From positions 1 through 64,000 of the forward strand of contig CANMWN010000003.1 of assembly GCA_947501625.1 (NCBI GenBank): a stretch of DNA of 64,000 nucleotides, in the 5' to 3' direction. This document shows, in pieces, positions 9,044-18,181 of the stretch. The stretch comes from an uncultured Flavobacteriaceae bacterium (lineage in GTDB: Bacteria > Bacteroidota > Bacteroidia > Flavobacteriales > Flavobacteriaceae). Both the position numbers and the translations under genes were made by a program. The notes below the pieces were generated by a model. It saw only the letters and a program-made list of their open reading frames with translations. It was not told the DNA's origin and made no database searches. Every line of letters starts with the position of its first letter. Position 1 is the stretch's first letter.

Positions 9044-9082
9044 AGGTTTCGAATAGGGAACTAAAATCCCTCATCGCCCACA
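9044..9082 (+). repeat. Partial duplicate of the tRNA-Val 3' half
   Basis: AATCCCTCATCGCCCACA (9065-9082) repeats exactly the 3' end of tRNA-Val (8895-8912). Just upstream, GGTTTCGAAT resembles the T-loop start, but about ten extra bases are inserted before AATCCC. The remainder of a tRNA cannot be folded here. It could be a tRNA pseudogene left by a tandem duplication, or the distal attachment-site copy left by a lost integrative element. Confidence 0.75.
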
Positions 9083-9086
9083 GAAT

Positions 9087-9119
9087 AAAAAAACCTGCAA
9101 ATTTTTGCAGGTTTTTTCT
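9087..9119 (+). terminator. Second intrinsic terminator after the tRNA-Val remnant
   Basis: AAACCTGCAAA / TTTGCAGGTTT (9091-9101 and 9104-9114) is flanked by A and T runs. It follows immediately after the tRNA 3'-end copy, as a terminator does after a real tRNA gene. Confidence 0.85.
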
Positions 9120-9188
9120 TTTTAACAAAGTAAATGATTAAGTATTTTAGGACTAAAAATATACGTAATTAAGCGTATTTACAAGATT

Positions 9189-9211
9189 GGTAAATTTTTC
9201 ATAAATTTACC
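9189..9211. repeat. Perfect 9-bp inverted repeat upstream of the C1 protease operon
   Basis: GGTAAATTT (9189-9197) and AAATTTACC (9203-9211) flank TTCAT, about 29 bases before the ATG at 9240. There is no T tract, so it is more likely an operator or a 5' leader hairpin than a terminator. Confidence 0.4.
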
Positions 9212-9239
9212 TATATACTAACATAACCTAAAACTAGTC

Positions 9240-10679
9240 ATGAAAAGAATCTTATTACTATTTGTTTTAACCCTTATTTCTAACACTATTTACTCGCAAT
9301 CAGTTCCTAAAACAGGATTATTGTTTGATGATGACGCATATAAAGCCACACCATTAAAAGCAAGAAATGTTTCGTTTCAAAGTGTAGTTGCAGAAGAGTC
9401 TAGCGTATCATTAAAACAATTCGTGCCAACTATAAAAACTCAAGGACAATATGGAACCTGTGTAGGTTGGTCTACTTCTTATTATGGGAGAACAATTTTG
9501 AATGCACGTATGAATAATTTGACTTCTCTAGGCGATATAACTGATAATACTTTTTCACCAGTATTTACCTATCTCAATTCTAATGTTGATAATGATTACA
9601 ATTGTCAAGGAGGTGCTTATATTAATAAAGCATTAGAAACAATGGTTGAAAAAGGAGTGCCATTATTTAAAGATTATGATGTTATGTGTGATAGTTATAT
9701 CCCTTCAGATATTTGGTCAAAAGCAGAAATAAATAAAATTAAAGATTATAGCAAGTTATTTGCCGATTCTGAATCAAGTGATGTAAAAATTGAATCTGTA
9801 AAAAGATCATTAATTAATGGAAATCCTGTTATTATTGGGTTTCAAATAGAAAATTCTTTTTATACTGCTAAAAATGTTTTTGAACCAGATAATTTAGGTT
9901 CTACTGGTGGTCATGCAATGTGTGTTGTGGGTTATGATGATGATGAATATGGTGGAGCATTTGAAATTGTAAATAGTTGGGGAGATAATTGGGGGAATCA
10001 AGGATATATTTGGGTGCGGTATAGTGATTTTGTAAATTATGCGAAGTATGCTTATGAAATGATTCCAGCAAAAAGAGTTAAAAAAGTTGAAAATGTATTG
10101 GCTGGAGAATTGAATATGAAATTGTATGATGGTTCTTCAATGGAAATCAAAAAAGGTTCTGGAAAATATAAAAAATCAGTTTTAGGCTGGCAAACTGTTG
10201 AGGTTGATGAAGCAAAACAAAGTATTGGAGATTATGAAACTACTGAAGTTCATCCTGAAAACACACGTTATAGAATGTATGCAAAAGTTAACAAACCTGC
10301 ATATGTTTATGTGTTAGCAGCCGATAGTGAAGGAAGAAACGGAGTGTTGTTTCCTCACAAAGATGATATAAGTCCATATATAGCCTATGAAAATACCGAA
10401 GTAATTATTCCAGGAGAGAAGTATTGGTTTAAATTAAATGGCGATATTGATTCTGATTATTCAGTAGTTATTTTTTCTGAAGAAAAGATAGATGTAGCAA
10501 AGGTGAAAGATCAGCTAGATGATTTAGAAGGTGATTTGGTTGATAAATTATATGTGATATTTAATGATAAGTTGATAGCACGTGATAAAGTAACATTGGA
10601 TAAAAATAAAATGGCATTTGAAGCAAAGTATACTGATGGTTCTATGGCATTAATGGTGTTGGATATAAAGAGAAAGTAA
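9240..10679 (+). CDS. Exported papain-family (C1) cysteine peptidase
   Basis: The 479-residue protein starts with a signal peptide (about residues 1-20, ending YSQ). The C1 catalytic set is complete: oxyanion Gln Q68 and nucleophile C74 in QGQYGTCVGWS, H224 in GGHAMCVVGYDD, and N244 in EIVNSWGDNWGNQG. Residues from about 330 to 420 resemble the DUF4384 type of beta domain found on bacterial envelope proteases (MYAKVNKPAYVYVLAAD). No type IX sorting domain is seen. It heads a plus-strand operon with a lipoprotein and two metallopeptidases, spaced by 1-2 bases. It is probably periplasmic or at the outer membrane. The substrate is unknown. Confidence 0.85.
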   Translation: MKRILLLFVLTLISNTIYSQSVPKTGLLFDDDAYKATPLKARNVSFQSVVAEESSVSLKQFVPTIKTQGQYGTCVGWSTSYYGRTILNARMNNLTSLGDITDNTFSPVFTYLNSNVDNDYNCQGGAYINKALETMVEKGVPLFKDYDVMCDSYIPSDIWSKAEINKIKDYSKLFADSESSDVKIESVKRSLINGNPVIIGFQIENSFYTAKNVFEPDNLGSTGGHAMCVVGYDDDEYGGAFEIVNSWGDNWGNQGYIWVRYSDFVNYAKYAYEMIPAKRVKKVENVLAGELNMKLYDGSSMEIKKGSGKYKKSVLGWQTVEVDEAKQSIGDYETTEVHPENTRYRMYAKVNKPAYVYVLAADSEGRNGVLFPHKDDISPYIAYENTEVIIPGEKYWFKLNGDIDSDYSVVIFSEEKIDVAKVKDQLDDLEGDLVDKLYVIFNDKLIARDKVTLDKNKMAFEAKYTDGSMALMVLDIKRK

Positions 10680-10680
10680 C

Positions 10681-11166
10681 TTGAAAAAAACAAGAATTTT
10701 AACCCTATTTCTTTTTTTAGGATTGATGAGTTGTAAGTGTGCAAAAGTTAATTCACAATCAACTGATGAATTATTGGTTAGTAACCCTAAAATTGCGCAA
10801 GTGTTTTCTGATAAGCAATTGGTTGTTATCGATGCGCTTACTTCAGTTGATGTATTTAATATTGTGCCTCAATTGGTTAATGGTACAAAAGATAGGTATT
10901 CAAATAAGACTAAGTATATCAAGAAATTGGATGAGAAAGAGATTATTCATTTATTTAATTTGGTTTTAGATGATGCTAACTATGATTGGGATTTTAAAGA
11001 TAATTTACCTTTCAGCCCAACTGCTCAAATATTATTGAAAGGTGGTAACCATCAATTTATGTTTTTGTATTCAGAGAGTACAGGTCAAATGAGCGTTATT
11101 GATATTGAAGGACAGCAAGTATTTAAAATTAATGAAAAATTGATAGATTATTTTAATAAAATTTAG
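10681..11166 (+). CDS. Hypothetical lipoprotein
   Basis: The 161-residue product starts at TTG, one base after the protease stop codon. The start is supported by the signal it creates: a basic tail, hydrophobic core and lipobox LMSC with lipidated C18. No recognised domain follows; the mature part is a mixed alpha/beta protein with no Cys pairs or catalytic motif that I can see. It sits between the C1 protease and the M48-like genes and overlaps the next reading frame by stop/start proximity. A role as an envelope partner of these proteases is an inference from position. Confidence 0.7.
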   Translation: MKKTRILTLFLFLGLMSCKCAKVNSQSTDELLVSNPKIAQVFSDKQLVVIDALTSVDVFNIVPQLVNGTKDRYSNKTKYIKKLDEKEIIHLFNLVLDDANYDWDFKDNLPFSPTAQILLKGGNHQFMFLYSESTGQMSVIDIEGQQVFKINEKLIDYFNKI

Positions 11167-11168
11167 TG

Positions 11169-12665
11169 ATGAAAGTAAAATTATTAATAGCATTATTCTT
11201 TTTAGTACAAGTAACTATTGCTCAAAACTTTCAAACCGTAGAGGAAGTGAATGATGCCTGTGCACAATTAGGTTTTGCAACCAATGAAGATGCAGAAATA
11301 GCAGTAGATAACATTTTAGACCAAGTAGGCTTGCAACGAAATTTTATTATTGTAGAGTGTCCAAATATCAATAATGCAGTTGCTAAGAATATTGAGATGG
11401 AAGATGGTTTGAAAGCAAGGTATATCTTGTATGATTCTTACTTTTTTGAACGCTTTAACAGCAAAGGAGTAAATGACTGGCCTGCTTTAAGTATACTTGC
11501 TCATGAAATTGGTCATCATTTAAATGGACACGCCTTGAATAATCAAGGAAGTAATCATAAATATGAATTGGAAGCCGATGAGTTTTCTGGATTTGTATTG
11601 GGTAAAATGGGAGCTTCTCTTAGTGAAGCACAGAGCGCTATTGCAGCTTTGAGATATGCAAAGGCAACTAGTACTCATCCTGCTAAAGCAGATAGACTTT
11701 TACGAATAGAGAAAGGTTGGAAAAAGTCAGGAAATAACACCAAAATTATTGAAGATGATGTGAAAAATGCTGAATTAAATTACACCAATGGTTTAAAAGA
11801 ATATCAAAATGAAAATTATTTAGATGCTTTATTTTTATTTCAAAAAGCTGCTGAAAAGAATCATTTAATGGCGCAAAGTTATTGTGGATATATGTATGAG
11901 AATGGTAAAGGAATAAATAAAGATTTAAAAAAAGCGAAATTTTGGTATGAGAAAGCTGCTAACTCTGGAGATTCATATTCTCAAAATAATTTAGCAAAAA
12001 TGTACAATAATGGTAAAGGTATTGCTAAAGATTATATGTCAGCTTTGTATTGGTATAAAAAGGCAGCTGAAAAGGGGTATGCAAGGTCACAAGCTGCATT
12101 AGGAACAATGTATAGAGATGGAGAAGGAGTAACAATTAATTATAATACTGCTATTTCGTGGTTTAGGAAAGCTGCTGATCAAAATAACACTTTAGGTTTA
12201 TCTTGTTTAGGCCATCTTTATGAAAACGGATTAGGTTTTAGTAAAGATAATATTCAGGCTTTATATTGGTACAAAAGAGCTGCAGATTTAGGAGATTCAT
12301 TTTCTCAAAATAAACTTGGGAATTTTTATAGAGATGGAAAAGGTGTAGCGGTAAATGATTATACTGCTTTTAGCTGGTATCAAAAAGCTGCTGAACAAGG
12401 TAATGAAAACTCACAATCTAATCTTGGTTGGATGTATATGAATGGTGAAGGCGTAGCTATTAATTATTCTAGCGCAAGATATTGGTTAGAGAAAGCTGCT
12501 GAGCAAGGAAATGCTAATTCTCAGGTAAATTTAGGATATATGTATGATGTTGGAAAAGGTATTCCTGTCAATAAAACAAAAGCAATTTATTGGTATAAAA
12601 AATCTGCAAGGCAAGGAAATAAAACTGCACAAAGCAATTTAAAAATATTAGGGGAAACTTGGTAA
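11169..12665 (+). CDS. M48-like metallopeptidase with Sel1 repeats
   Basis: The 498-residue exported protein has a signal peptide (about 1-19, ending IAQ). A gluzincin metallopeptidase domain carries HEIGHH (H112-H116) and the third zinc-ligand motif ELEADE (133-138). From about residue 195 onward there are seven complete Sel1-type repeats of 36 residues with the pattern AxxxLGxMYxxGxGVxxNxxxAxxWYxKAA, plus a partial one. Such repeats usually bind partner proteins. The ATG at 11169 is preferred over a GTG at 11166 that overlaps the upstream stop. Its first 195 residues are closely related to the next gene, so the pair arose by duplication with exchanged C-terminal repeat domains. Confidence 0.85.
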   Translation: MKVKLLIALFFLVQVTIAQNFQTVEEVNDACAQLGFATNEDAEIAVDNILDQVGLQRNFIIVECPNINNAVAKNIEMEDGLKARYILYDSYFFERFNSKGVNDWPALSILAHEIGHHLNGHALNNQGSNHKYELEADEFSGFVLGKMGASLSEAQSAIAALRYAKATSTHPAKADRLLRIEKGWKKSGNNTKIIEDDVKNAELNYTNGLKEYQNENYLDALFLFQKAAEKNHLMAQSYCGYMYENGKGINKDLKKAKFWYEKAANSGDSYSQNNLAKMYNNGKGIAKDYMSALYWYKKAAEKGYARSQAALGTMYRDGEGVTINYNTAISWFRKAADQNNTLGLSCLGHLYENGLGFSKDNIQALYWYKRAADLGDSFSQNKLGNFYRDGKGVAVNDYTAFSWYQKAAEQGNENSQSNLGWMYMNGEGVAINYSSARYWLEKAAEQGNANSQVNLGYMYDVGKGIPVNKTKAIYWYKKSARQGNKTAQSNLKILGETW

Positions 12666-12667
12666 AA

Positions 12668-14209
12668 ATGAATAGAAAAATACTTATTGGCTTATTTTTT
12701 ATTGGGCAGTTTTTAACTGCTCAAAATTTTCAGAGTGTTGAAGAAGTTAATGACCATTGCTCTGCTTTAGGTTTTATGAGTAATGAAGAAGCTGAAATTA
12801 CTGTCGATAGAATTTTGGACGAAATAGGACTTTTTAGAAATTTTGTATTACAAGAATGTCCTAATATTAATAATGCTGTTGCTAAGAATATTCAAACATC
12901 TGGAGGAGAAAAAGTTCGTTATATTTTATATGACAATGAATTTTTTAATCGGATAGATCAAAAAGCAGCAAATGATTGGGCTTCAATTAGTATTTTGGCG
13001 CATGAAATTGCGCATCATTTGAATGGACATTCGTTAAACAATAGAGGGAGTAATCACAAATTTGAATTAGAAGCAGATTTTTCTTCTGGATTTTATTTGG
13101 CCAAAATGGGTGCATCATTGGAAGAGGCTCAAAGTGCTATAAGAACACTTCGTTATGAAAGAGCAACTGCTACACATCCTGCAAAAGCAGATAGATTAAA
13201 GGAAATTGAAAAAGGTTGGAGAAAAGCATATAAGAATATTAAAACTATAAATGATGAGCCAGTAGTTGAAGAGAATAATGAGATTGAAGTCTTTCCTTAT
13301 GACATAGATAAACAAACAAAAAATTTTAGTTTAGGAAGTGAAGCGTATAATGAAAAAAAGTACACATTAGCTGCAGATTATTTCTTAAAATCTTATCAAT
13401 ATAGTGCAGGAGATGAACTTACATCTTTATATTATTCTGCTGCAACTTCTGTTTTAGATAAGCAATATAATAAAGCTTTGCCAAAATATATAAGATTGTT
13501 TGAGGTAGGATATACAGGAGTTAACACAACATATTCAGCAACCGATAAAAAAACAGGTGAACAAATTATTTATGCGACTAAAGTTGAAATGGATAATGCT
13601 GTAAAAAAGAGAAGGTATATTAATCCTAAAACAGAAACATCAAAATCAAAAGTTTCAGAAATTGTAAAAAATATTGCTCTAATTTATGCTAGTCTTGGAG
13701 AATATAAGAAGGCGTTAAAATATCTTGAAGAATCTAAAAAATATAATATTGATAAATATGATTTAATCATTCAAGAGGCAAATATTTACTTTAAAATGGG
13801 AAATACTGTCAAGTTTAGAGAGAAAATGGAGGAAGCAATAAAGTTAAAACCAAACGAGCCTGATTTATATTATAATCTTGGAGTGATTTATGCCGAAGTT
13901 GACAATTCCTATAAAGCTCGATTGTATTATGGCAAAGCTATAGAGATTGAACCAACTTATAAGAATGCTTATCTTAATTTAGGAGCATTAATATTAAGTG
14001 AAGAGAATTATTTGGTTGAAAAAATGAACACCCTTGGAACTTCTAAAGAAGAAAATATAGAATACGATAGACTACAAGAAAAAAGAATGGGATTGTACAG
14101 AGAAGCAAAACCATATTTAGAAAAAGCATATAGTTTGGGTTCAGTTGATGCTAAGAATACCTTAAATAATATTTATGAAGCCTTGGGTGAAGATAAAAGA
14201 ATTGATTAA
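12668..14209 (+). CDS. M48-like metallopeptidase with TPR repeats
   Basis: The 513-residue protein is a paralogue of the preceding gene, with signal peptide, HEIAHH and ELEAD zinc motifs in the same positions. Its C-terminal half contains tetratricopeptide repeats instead of Sel1, for example the IALIYASLGEYKKALKYLEE and YYNLGVIYAEVDNSYKARLY segments. The ATG at 12668, two bases after the upstream stop, is chosen over a TTG at 12659. Its stop overlaps the stop of the gene on the other strand by four bases. It probably acts in the periplasm; the substrate is unknown. Confidence 0.83.
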   Translation: MNRKILIGLFFIGQFLTAQNFQSVEEVNDHCSALGFMSNEEAEITVDRILDEIGLFRNFVLQECPNINNAVAKNIQTSGGEKVRYILYDNEFFNRIDQKAANDWASISILAHEIAHHLNGHSLNNRGSNHKFELEADFSSGFYLAKMGASLEEAQSAIRTLRYERATATHPAKADRLKEIEKGWRKAYKNIKTINDEPVVEENNEIEVFPYDIDKQTKNFSLGSEAYNEKKYTLAADYFLKSYQYSAGDELTSLYYSAATSVLDKQYNKALPKYIRLFEVGYTGVNTTYSATDKKTGEQIIYATKVEMDNAVKKRRYINPKTETSKSKVSEIVKNIALIYASLGEYKKALKYLEESKKYNIDKYDLIIQEANIYFKMGNTVKFREKMEEAIKLKPNEPDLYYNLGVIYAEVDNSYKARLYYGKAIEIEPTYKNAYLNLGALILSEENYLVEKMNTLGTSKEENIEYDRLQEKRMGLYREAKPYLEKAYSLGSVDAKNTLNNIYEALGEDKRID

Positions 14210-15006
14210 TAACACATTTTATAATCTTCACATATCATTTGTTTGATTTCAATTTGGCTAAAACCAAGTTTTTCTAAACCTTTGGTTAATTCAGATAACT
14301 CTTCTTGAATAGCCTTGAACTGTTTTGAATCTAACAATTCAAAATGATAAAACTTTACTTTTTCAAAATTCGGATATTTAGTTTTACTTACTGCCCATTG
14401 ATATTCTTTTCCTCTTTTTAGTAGTTGATTATCAATAAATAACGTGAGAGAAGTGTTGTTTGTGCCTATTTTAGTTATATGATTTTTTCCTTTTTCTTTT
14501 AAAATAAAATAGAGTGTTTCATTTTCCTCTTTGGTTCTATTCCATGAAAATTGAATTTCAGGAAAATAAATTTTAATACTGTCGGCAGGTTGTTGCATTA
14601 AAACGATATTATCTATTCTATAGACAACACCAGTTTTTGTTTTGTTGGTAGTGTTGTTTGTGAATTGTTTCCATACATATGAAAAATATTTTTTGGTAAA
14701 TGAGGACTTATCTTTAATAGCAGTCTTATTTTTTAAATCATTATACATATACTTTCCAGCCTCGGCTAATTTAAATAACTCTCCACTTTCATTAATAAAA
14801 AGGAGTTTGTCATTTTTATTTAACTGTACAGAAGACTTCTTAGGTATTTTTGTTCCTTTACTAACTTTTCTTAGTGTGTCATTTAATAACATTGTTGGTT
14901 TTCCCTCAATTTTATAAGCATAAAAATTACTCTGAGCGTTTATTGATAGGTATCCCAAAAAAAAGAATAATAAACTAATTTTTTTTATTTTATATAACTG
15001 CTCCAT
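14206..15006 (-). CDS. Exported protein with possible FecR-like N-terminal region
   Basis: The 266-residue product has a signal peptide (about 1-24, ending INAQ). Residues 35-80 (GKPTMLLNDTLRKVSKGTKI, then LFINESGELFKLAEAG) look like the beta-rich FecR-type domains found in proteins encoded beside CHASE2 proteins, but the match is weak. The rest is unrecognised, apart from a beta-strand-rich central part that includes ISFNW-like sequence (IQFSWNRTKEENE). Its start overlaps the end of the CHASE2 gene by 22 bases, so the two are co-transcribed and probably work together. Confidence 0.6.
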   Translation of the reverse strand: MEQLYKIKKISLLFFFLGYLSINAQSNFYAYKIEGKPTMLLNDTLRKVSKGTKIPKKSSVQLNKNDKLLFINESGELFKLAEAGKYMYNDLKNKTAIKDKSSFTKKYFSYVWKQFTNNTTNKTKTGVVYRIDNIVLMQQPADSIKIYFPEIQFSWNRTKEENETLYFILKEKGKNHITKIGTNNTSLTLFIDNQLLKRGKEYQWAVSKTKYPNFEKVKFYHFELLDSKQFKAIQEELSELTKGLEKLGFSQIEIKQMICEDYKMCY

Positions 15007-16157
15007 TTGAATTTTTTTTGAATCTTTTTTAATACAAATTTATAATAAGTTATAAAACTACAACTTAATAATGTTACTCCAATTATTGGTGCAGACCTAA
15101 ATAATATTCCCATTTTAAAAAACCAAAATGTTAACCACATAAAAACTACTGTAAATAAAAACAGCCCAAATTTTTTGATAAAAAGAAAACTGATTAATTT
15201 TTTTTCACCTAACCAGATAAAAAATAAGACTCCGAGAAATGAACATAGAAAAGTAATGATACCAATCCAAAAATTTGAAACCTTAAATATAAAATCATTA
15301 CTGATAAGCATATTTATAATATTAGCATGTACAACAACACCAAACATATCAGGATTACTTTTTCCAGCACTTATTTTATTGAGTGGTGTAAAATGCTTGT
15401 CTTCAATGTCATGTTTGTTTCCTGTAGGTGTTCCCATATATCCTAATAAGACAATCTTATTGTTGATCAAACTCTTATCTTCAAGAAACATTAAGTCATC
15501 AAAAGTCAAATTAATAAAAGCATCAATGTTTCCAAAATAATTAATATGTCGAGTATTTTTTAATTTATTATTATAATTAAATTCATTAAATTTTTCTCCT
15601 AAGTATTTTTTAGCAATTATTGTTGGGAAAGAAAAATGTAAGCCCGTTGGTTTTTTTAGAATTCCTTTATGGTTTCTTATTACTGATGTTTTATTATCAA
15701 AATTAAAGTTTACAAAACCTTCGCTATTTTCATTCTCAAAGATTGAATGATTTTTTATAAACTCATTATCTTGTATAATGTAGGAGTTAACAATTCTTGA
15801 ATCTTTAATGGAATTAGATAAGAGCGAGTCAGAAAAAGAATTTTTTGGTTCTTTAAAAATCATATCCAAACCAATAACCTTAGGTTTTGCTTCTTTAACT
15901 AATTCGATTAATTGATTTAACTCATATCTATCTTTGTGCTCAATGTTAATTAAGATTATATCTTTGTTTATTCCTTTCGATTTTTTAAAGTTTTCGGCAT
16001 AATAAACATCTAAGAAACTAAAGTCTTTTACAGCTTTTTTCAATGGATTAAAAAAAGAAATATTAACAACTATAAATGAAAGTAAAAAAATCAACAAAAA
16101 TGAAAAGAGAGTTGCAAAGAGTGAATCTTTAATCAGAAGTTTGGTGCTCTTTTTCAT
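14985..16157 (-). CDS. CHASE2-domain membrane protein
   Basis: The 390-residue protein has one N-terminal helix (about 13-33), a large extracytoplasmic CHASE2 sensor domain (about 60-285) with DIILINIEHKDR, KVIGLDMIFKEP and NKIVLLGYMGTPTGNKHD, then three C-terminal helices ending in a short basic tail. This is the standard CHASE2 layout, but there is no kinase, cyclase or protease domain after the helices, so a separate partner must pass on any signal. It is upstream of and overlaps the exported protein gene, and it faces the protease operon. Confidence 0.85.
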   Translation of the reverse strand: MKKSTKLLIKDSLFATLFSFLLIFLLSFIVVNISFFNPLKKAVKDFSFLDVYYAENFKKSKGINKDIILINIEHKDRYELNQLIELVKEAKPKVIGLDMIFKEPKNSFSDSLLSNSIKDSRIVNSYIIQDNEFIKNHSIFENENSEGFVNFNFDNKTSVIRNHKGILKKPTGLHFSFPTIIAKKYLGEKFNEFNYNNKLKNTRHINYFGNIDAFINLTFDDLMFLEDKSLINNKIVLLGYMGTPTGNKHDIEDKHFTPLNKISAGKSNPDMFGVVVHANIINMLISNDFIFKVSNFWIGIITFLCSFLGVLFFIWLGEKKLISFLFIKKFGLFLFTVVFMWLTFWFFKMGILFRSAPIIGVTLLSCSFITYYKFVLKKIQKKFKWSSYIK

Positions 16158-16253
16158 AAAAAAATCCTAAAATAAAAATCTAAGATATGAATTTTTTATT
16201 TATTAGTTTATTTAAGATTATATTTACAATTCAATATTAAAAGTGAATTTATT

Positions 16254-17102
16254 ATGCGATTTTCATATATGTTTTTAAAAAAAATAGTTCTTAGTTTCAT
16301 TATAGTTTTAGTTGTTGTTTCTTGTAAAAAGAACGCAGATAAGCCTTCAAATGCTGAAGAAAATAAACCTGAAAGTACCATTGAAACTAAAGTAGAGGAG
16401 GAACCAAATATTTTTGTTGTAAAGACAACTTTTCCTTCTAAAGACGGTTTAATGATTTCAGCCGATTTATATGAAGTGAACGGTAAAAAACCGACTATCC
16501 TTTTATGTCATCAAGCAGGTTTTAGTAGAGGAGAATATAAAGAAACTGCATTGAAGTTGAATAAAATGGGTTACTCATGTTTAGCTATTGATCAGCGGTC
16601 AGGTAAGGAGGTAAATGGTGTGATAAATGAAACGGCACAAAGAGCAAAAGATAAAGGCTTGTCAACTAAATTTTTAGATGCAAGACAAGACATTGAAGCA
16701 GCAATTGATTATTTGTATGAAATGAACGGAAATAAACCAGTATTGATAGTAGGTAGTTCCTATTCTGCATCATTGGTGTTATTGATTGGTAAAGGAAATT
16801 CTAAAGTTAAAGCAATAGCTTCTTTTAGTCCAGGAGAGTATTTAAAGGGAATTTCTATGAAAGATAATATGCAAGGATATTTAAGCCCCATTTTTGTTAC
16901 TTCTTCTCAAAAAGAAATTCAGCAGGTTAAAGATTTACATATTTCTACAAAATTTGAGTATAATCATTTTCAACCATCTTTTGAAGGAATTCACGGTTCA
17001 AGAGCGCTTTGGGAAACTACAGAAGGGAATGAAAAATATTGGGAAGCTTTTGAGGTTTTTTTAGAGATGATAGAAAATACTCTAGATTCTGAAGGCAAAT
17101 AG
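16254..17102 (+). CDS. Alpha/beta hydrolase lipoprotein
   Basis: The 282-residue protein has a lipoprotein signal (hydrophobic core then VVSC, C24; a later ATG at 16269 also gives a good signal). The alpha/beta-hydrolase fold shows the oxyanion segment LLCHQAGFSRG (84-94), nucleophile S169 in GSSYS and probable catalytic H247 in GIHGSR. This places a serine esterase or acylhydrolase at the envelope. The substrate is unknown. It lies alone between the CHASE2 gene (divergent) and pfkA. Confidence 0.82.
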   Translation: MRFSYMFLKKIVLSFIIVLVVVSCKKNADKPSNAEENKPESTIETKVEEEPNIFVVKTTFPSKDGLMISADLYEVNGKKPTILLCHQAGFSRGEYKETALKLNKMGYSCLAIDQRSGKEVNGVINETAQRAKDKGLSTKFLDARQDIEAAIDYLYEMNGNKPVLIVGSSYSASLVLLIGKGNSKVKAIASFSPGEYLKGISMKDNMQGYLSPIFVTSSQKEIQQVKDLHISTKFEYNHFQPSFEGIHGSRALWETTEGNEKYWEAFEVFLEMIENTLDSEGK

Positions 17103-17183
17103 TTTTCGAAATCGTTATCGTAGATAATTGATTTATAAGTAGTTTTTTTTTGACTAATCAGATAATTTTGTGTGACTTAAATT

Positions 17184-18170
17184 ATGAATAAAACAATAAG
17201 TAAAATAGCAGTTTTGACTTCAGGAGGAGATTCTCCTGGAATGAATGCAGCAATTAGGTCAGTAGTAAGATCATGTGCATATCATAGAATTGATTGTGTA
17301 GGAATCTTTAGAGGGTATCAAGGAATGATTGAGGGAGATTTCAAAGAAATGAATGCTAGAAGTGTTAATCATATAATTAACAAAGGAGGAACAATCTTAA
17401 AATCTGCTAGGTCGAAAGATTTTATGACTAAAGAAGGAAGATTAAAGGCTTTTTATCAATTAAAAAACCATAATGTTGATGCTTTTGTTGTTATTGGTGG
17501 TGATGGAAGTTTTACTGGAGCAATGGTGTTTAACAAAGAGTTTGATTTTCCAATCATTGGTATTCCTGGTACTATAGATAATGATATTTATGGGACAAAT
17601 TTTACTCTTGGCTATGATACTGCATTAAATACTGCTGTTGAAGCTATAGATAAAATTAGAGATACTGCAAGTTCTCATAATAGATTGTTTTTTGTTGAAG
17701 TAATGGGACGTGATGTAGGTCATATCGCACTTAATGTTGGGGTTGGAGCAGGAGCTGAAGAAATTTTAATTCCTGAAGAAGATTTAGGATTAGATAGGTT
17801 GTTAGATTCATTAAAAAAGAGCAGAAAATCTGGTAAAACCTCAAGTATTGTGGTAGTTGCTGAAGGAGATAAAACTGGAGATAATGTATTTGAATTAGCT
17901 AAATATATTGAGGAGCATATGCCAACTTATGAAGTTAGAGTATCTGTGTTAGGTCACATGCAAAGAGGAGGTTCTCCATCTTGTTTTGATAGAGTATTGG
18001 CAAGTAGAATGGGTGTTAAAGCAATTGAGACTTTGTTGGATGGTAAATCCAATTATATGATAGGAATTAAAGATAATAAAATGATTTTAACTCCTTTGGA
18101 TATGGCAATAAAAGGAGAAACTGAAATAGATGCTGAATTAATTCAAGTATCTGATATAATGACAACATAA
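17184..18170 (+). CDS. pfkA: ATP-dependent 6-phosphofructokinase
   Basis: The 328-residue enzyme phosphorylates fructose-6-phosphate in glycolysis. Diagnostic motifs are [12 protein letters not shown] near the N terminus, the ATP motif [11 protein letters not shown] (103-113), and PGTIDNDI with catalytic D132. GRDVGHIAL and [14 protein letters not shown] follow in the fructose-phosphate/effector region. The GDGS glycine motif marks ATP rather than pyrophosphate as donor. It is 11 bases ahead of gap, so the two are one glycolytic operon with the following kinase. Confidence 0.97.
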   Translation: MNKTISKIAVLTSGGDSPGMNAAIRSVVRSCAYHRIDCVGIFRGYQGMIEGDFKEMNARSVNHIINKGGTILKSARSKDFMTKEGRLKAFYQLKNHNVDAFVVIGGDGSFTGAMVFNKEFDFPIIGIPGTIDNDIYGTNFTLGYDTALNTAVEAIDKIRDTASSHNRLFFVEVMGRDVGHIALNVGVGAGAEEILIPEEDLGLDRLLDSLKKSRKSGKTSSIVVVAEGDKTGDNVFELAKYIEEHMPTYEVRVSVLGHMQRGGSPSCFDRVLASRMGVKAIETLLDGKSNYMIGIKDNKMILTPLDMAIKGETEIDAELIQVSDIMTT

Positions 18171-18181
18171 AAAATATAAAA

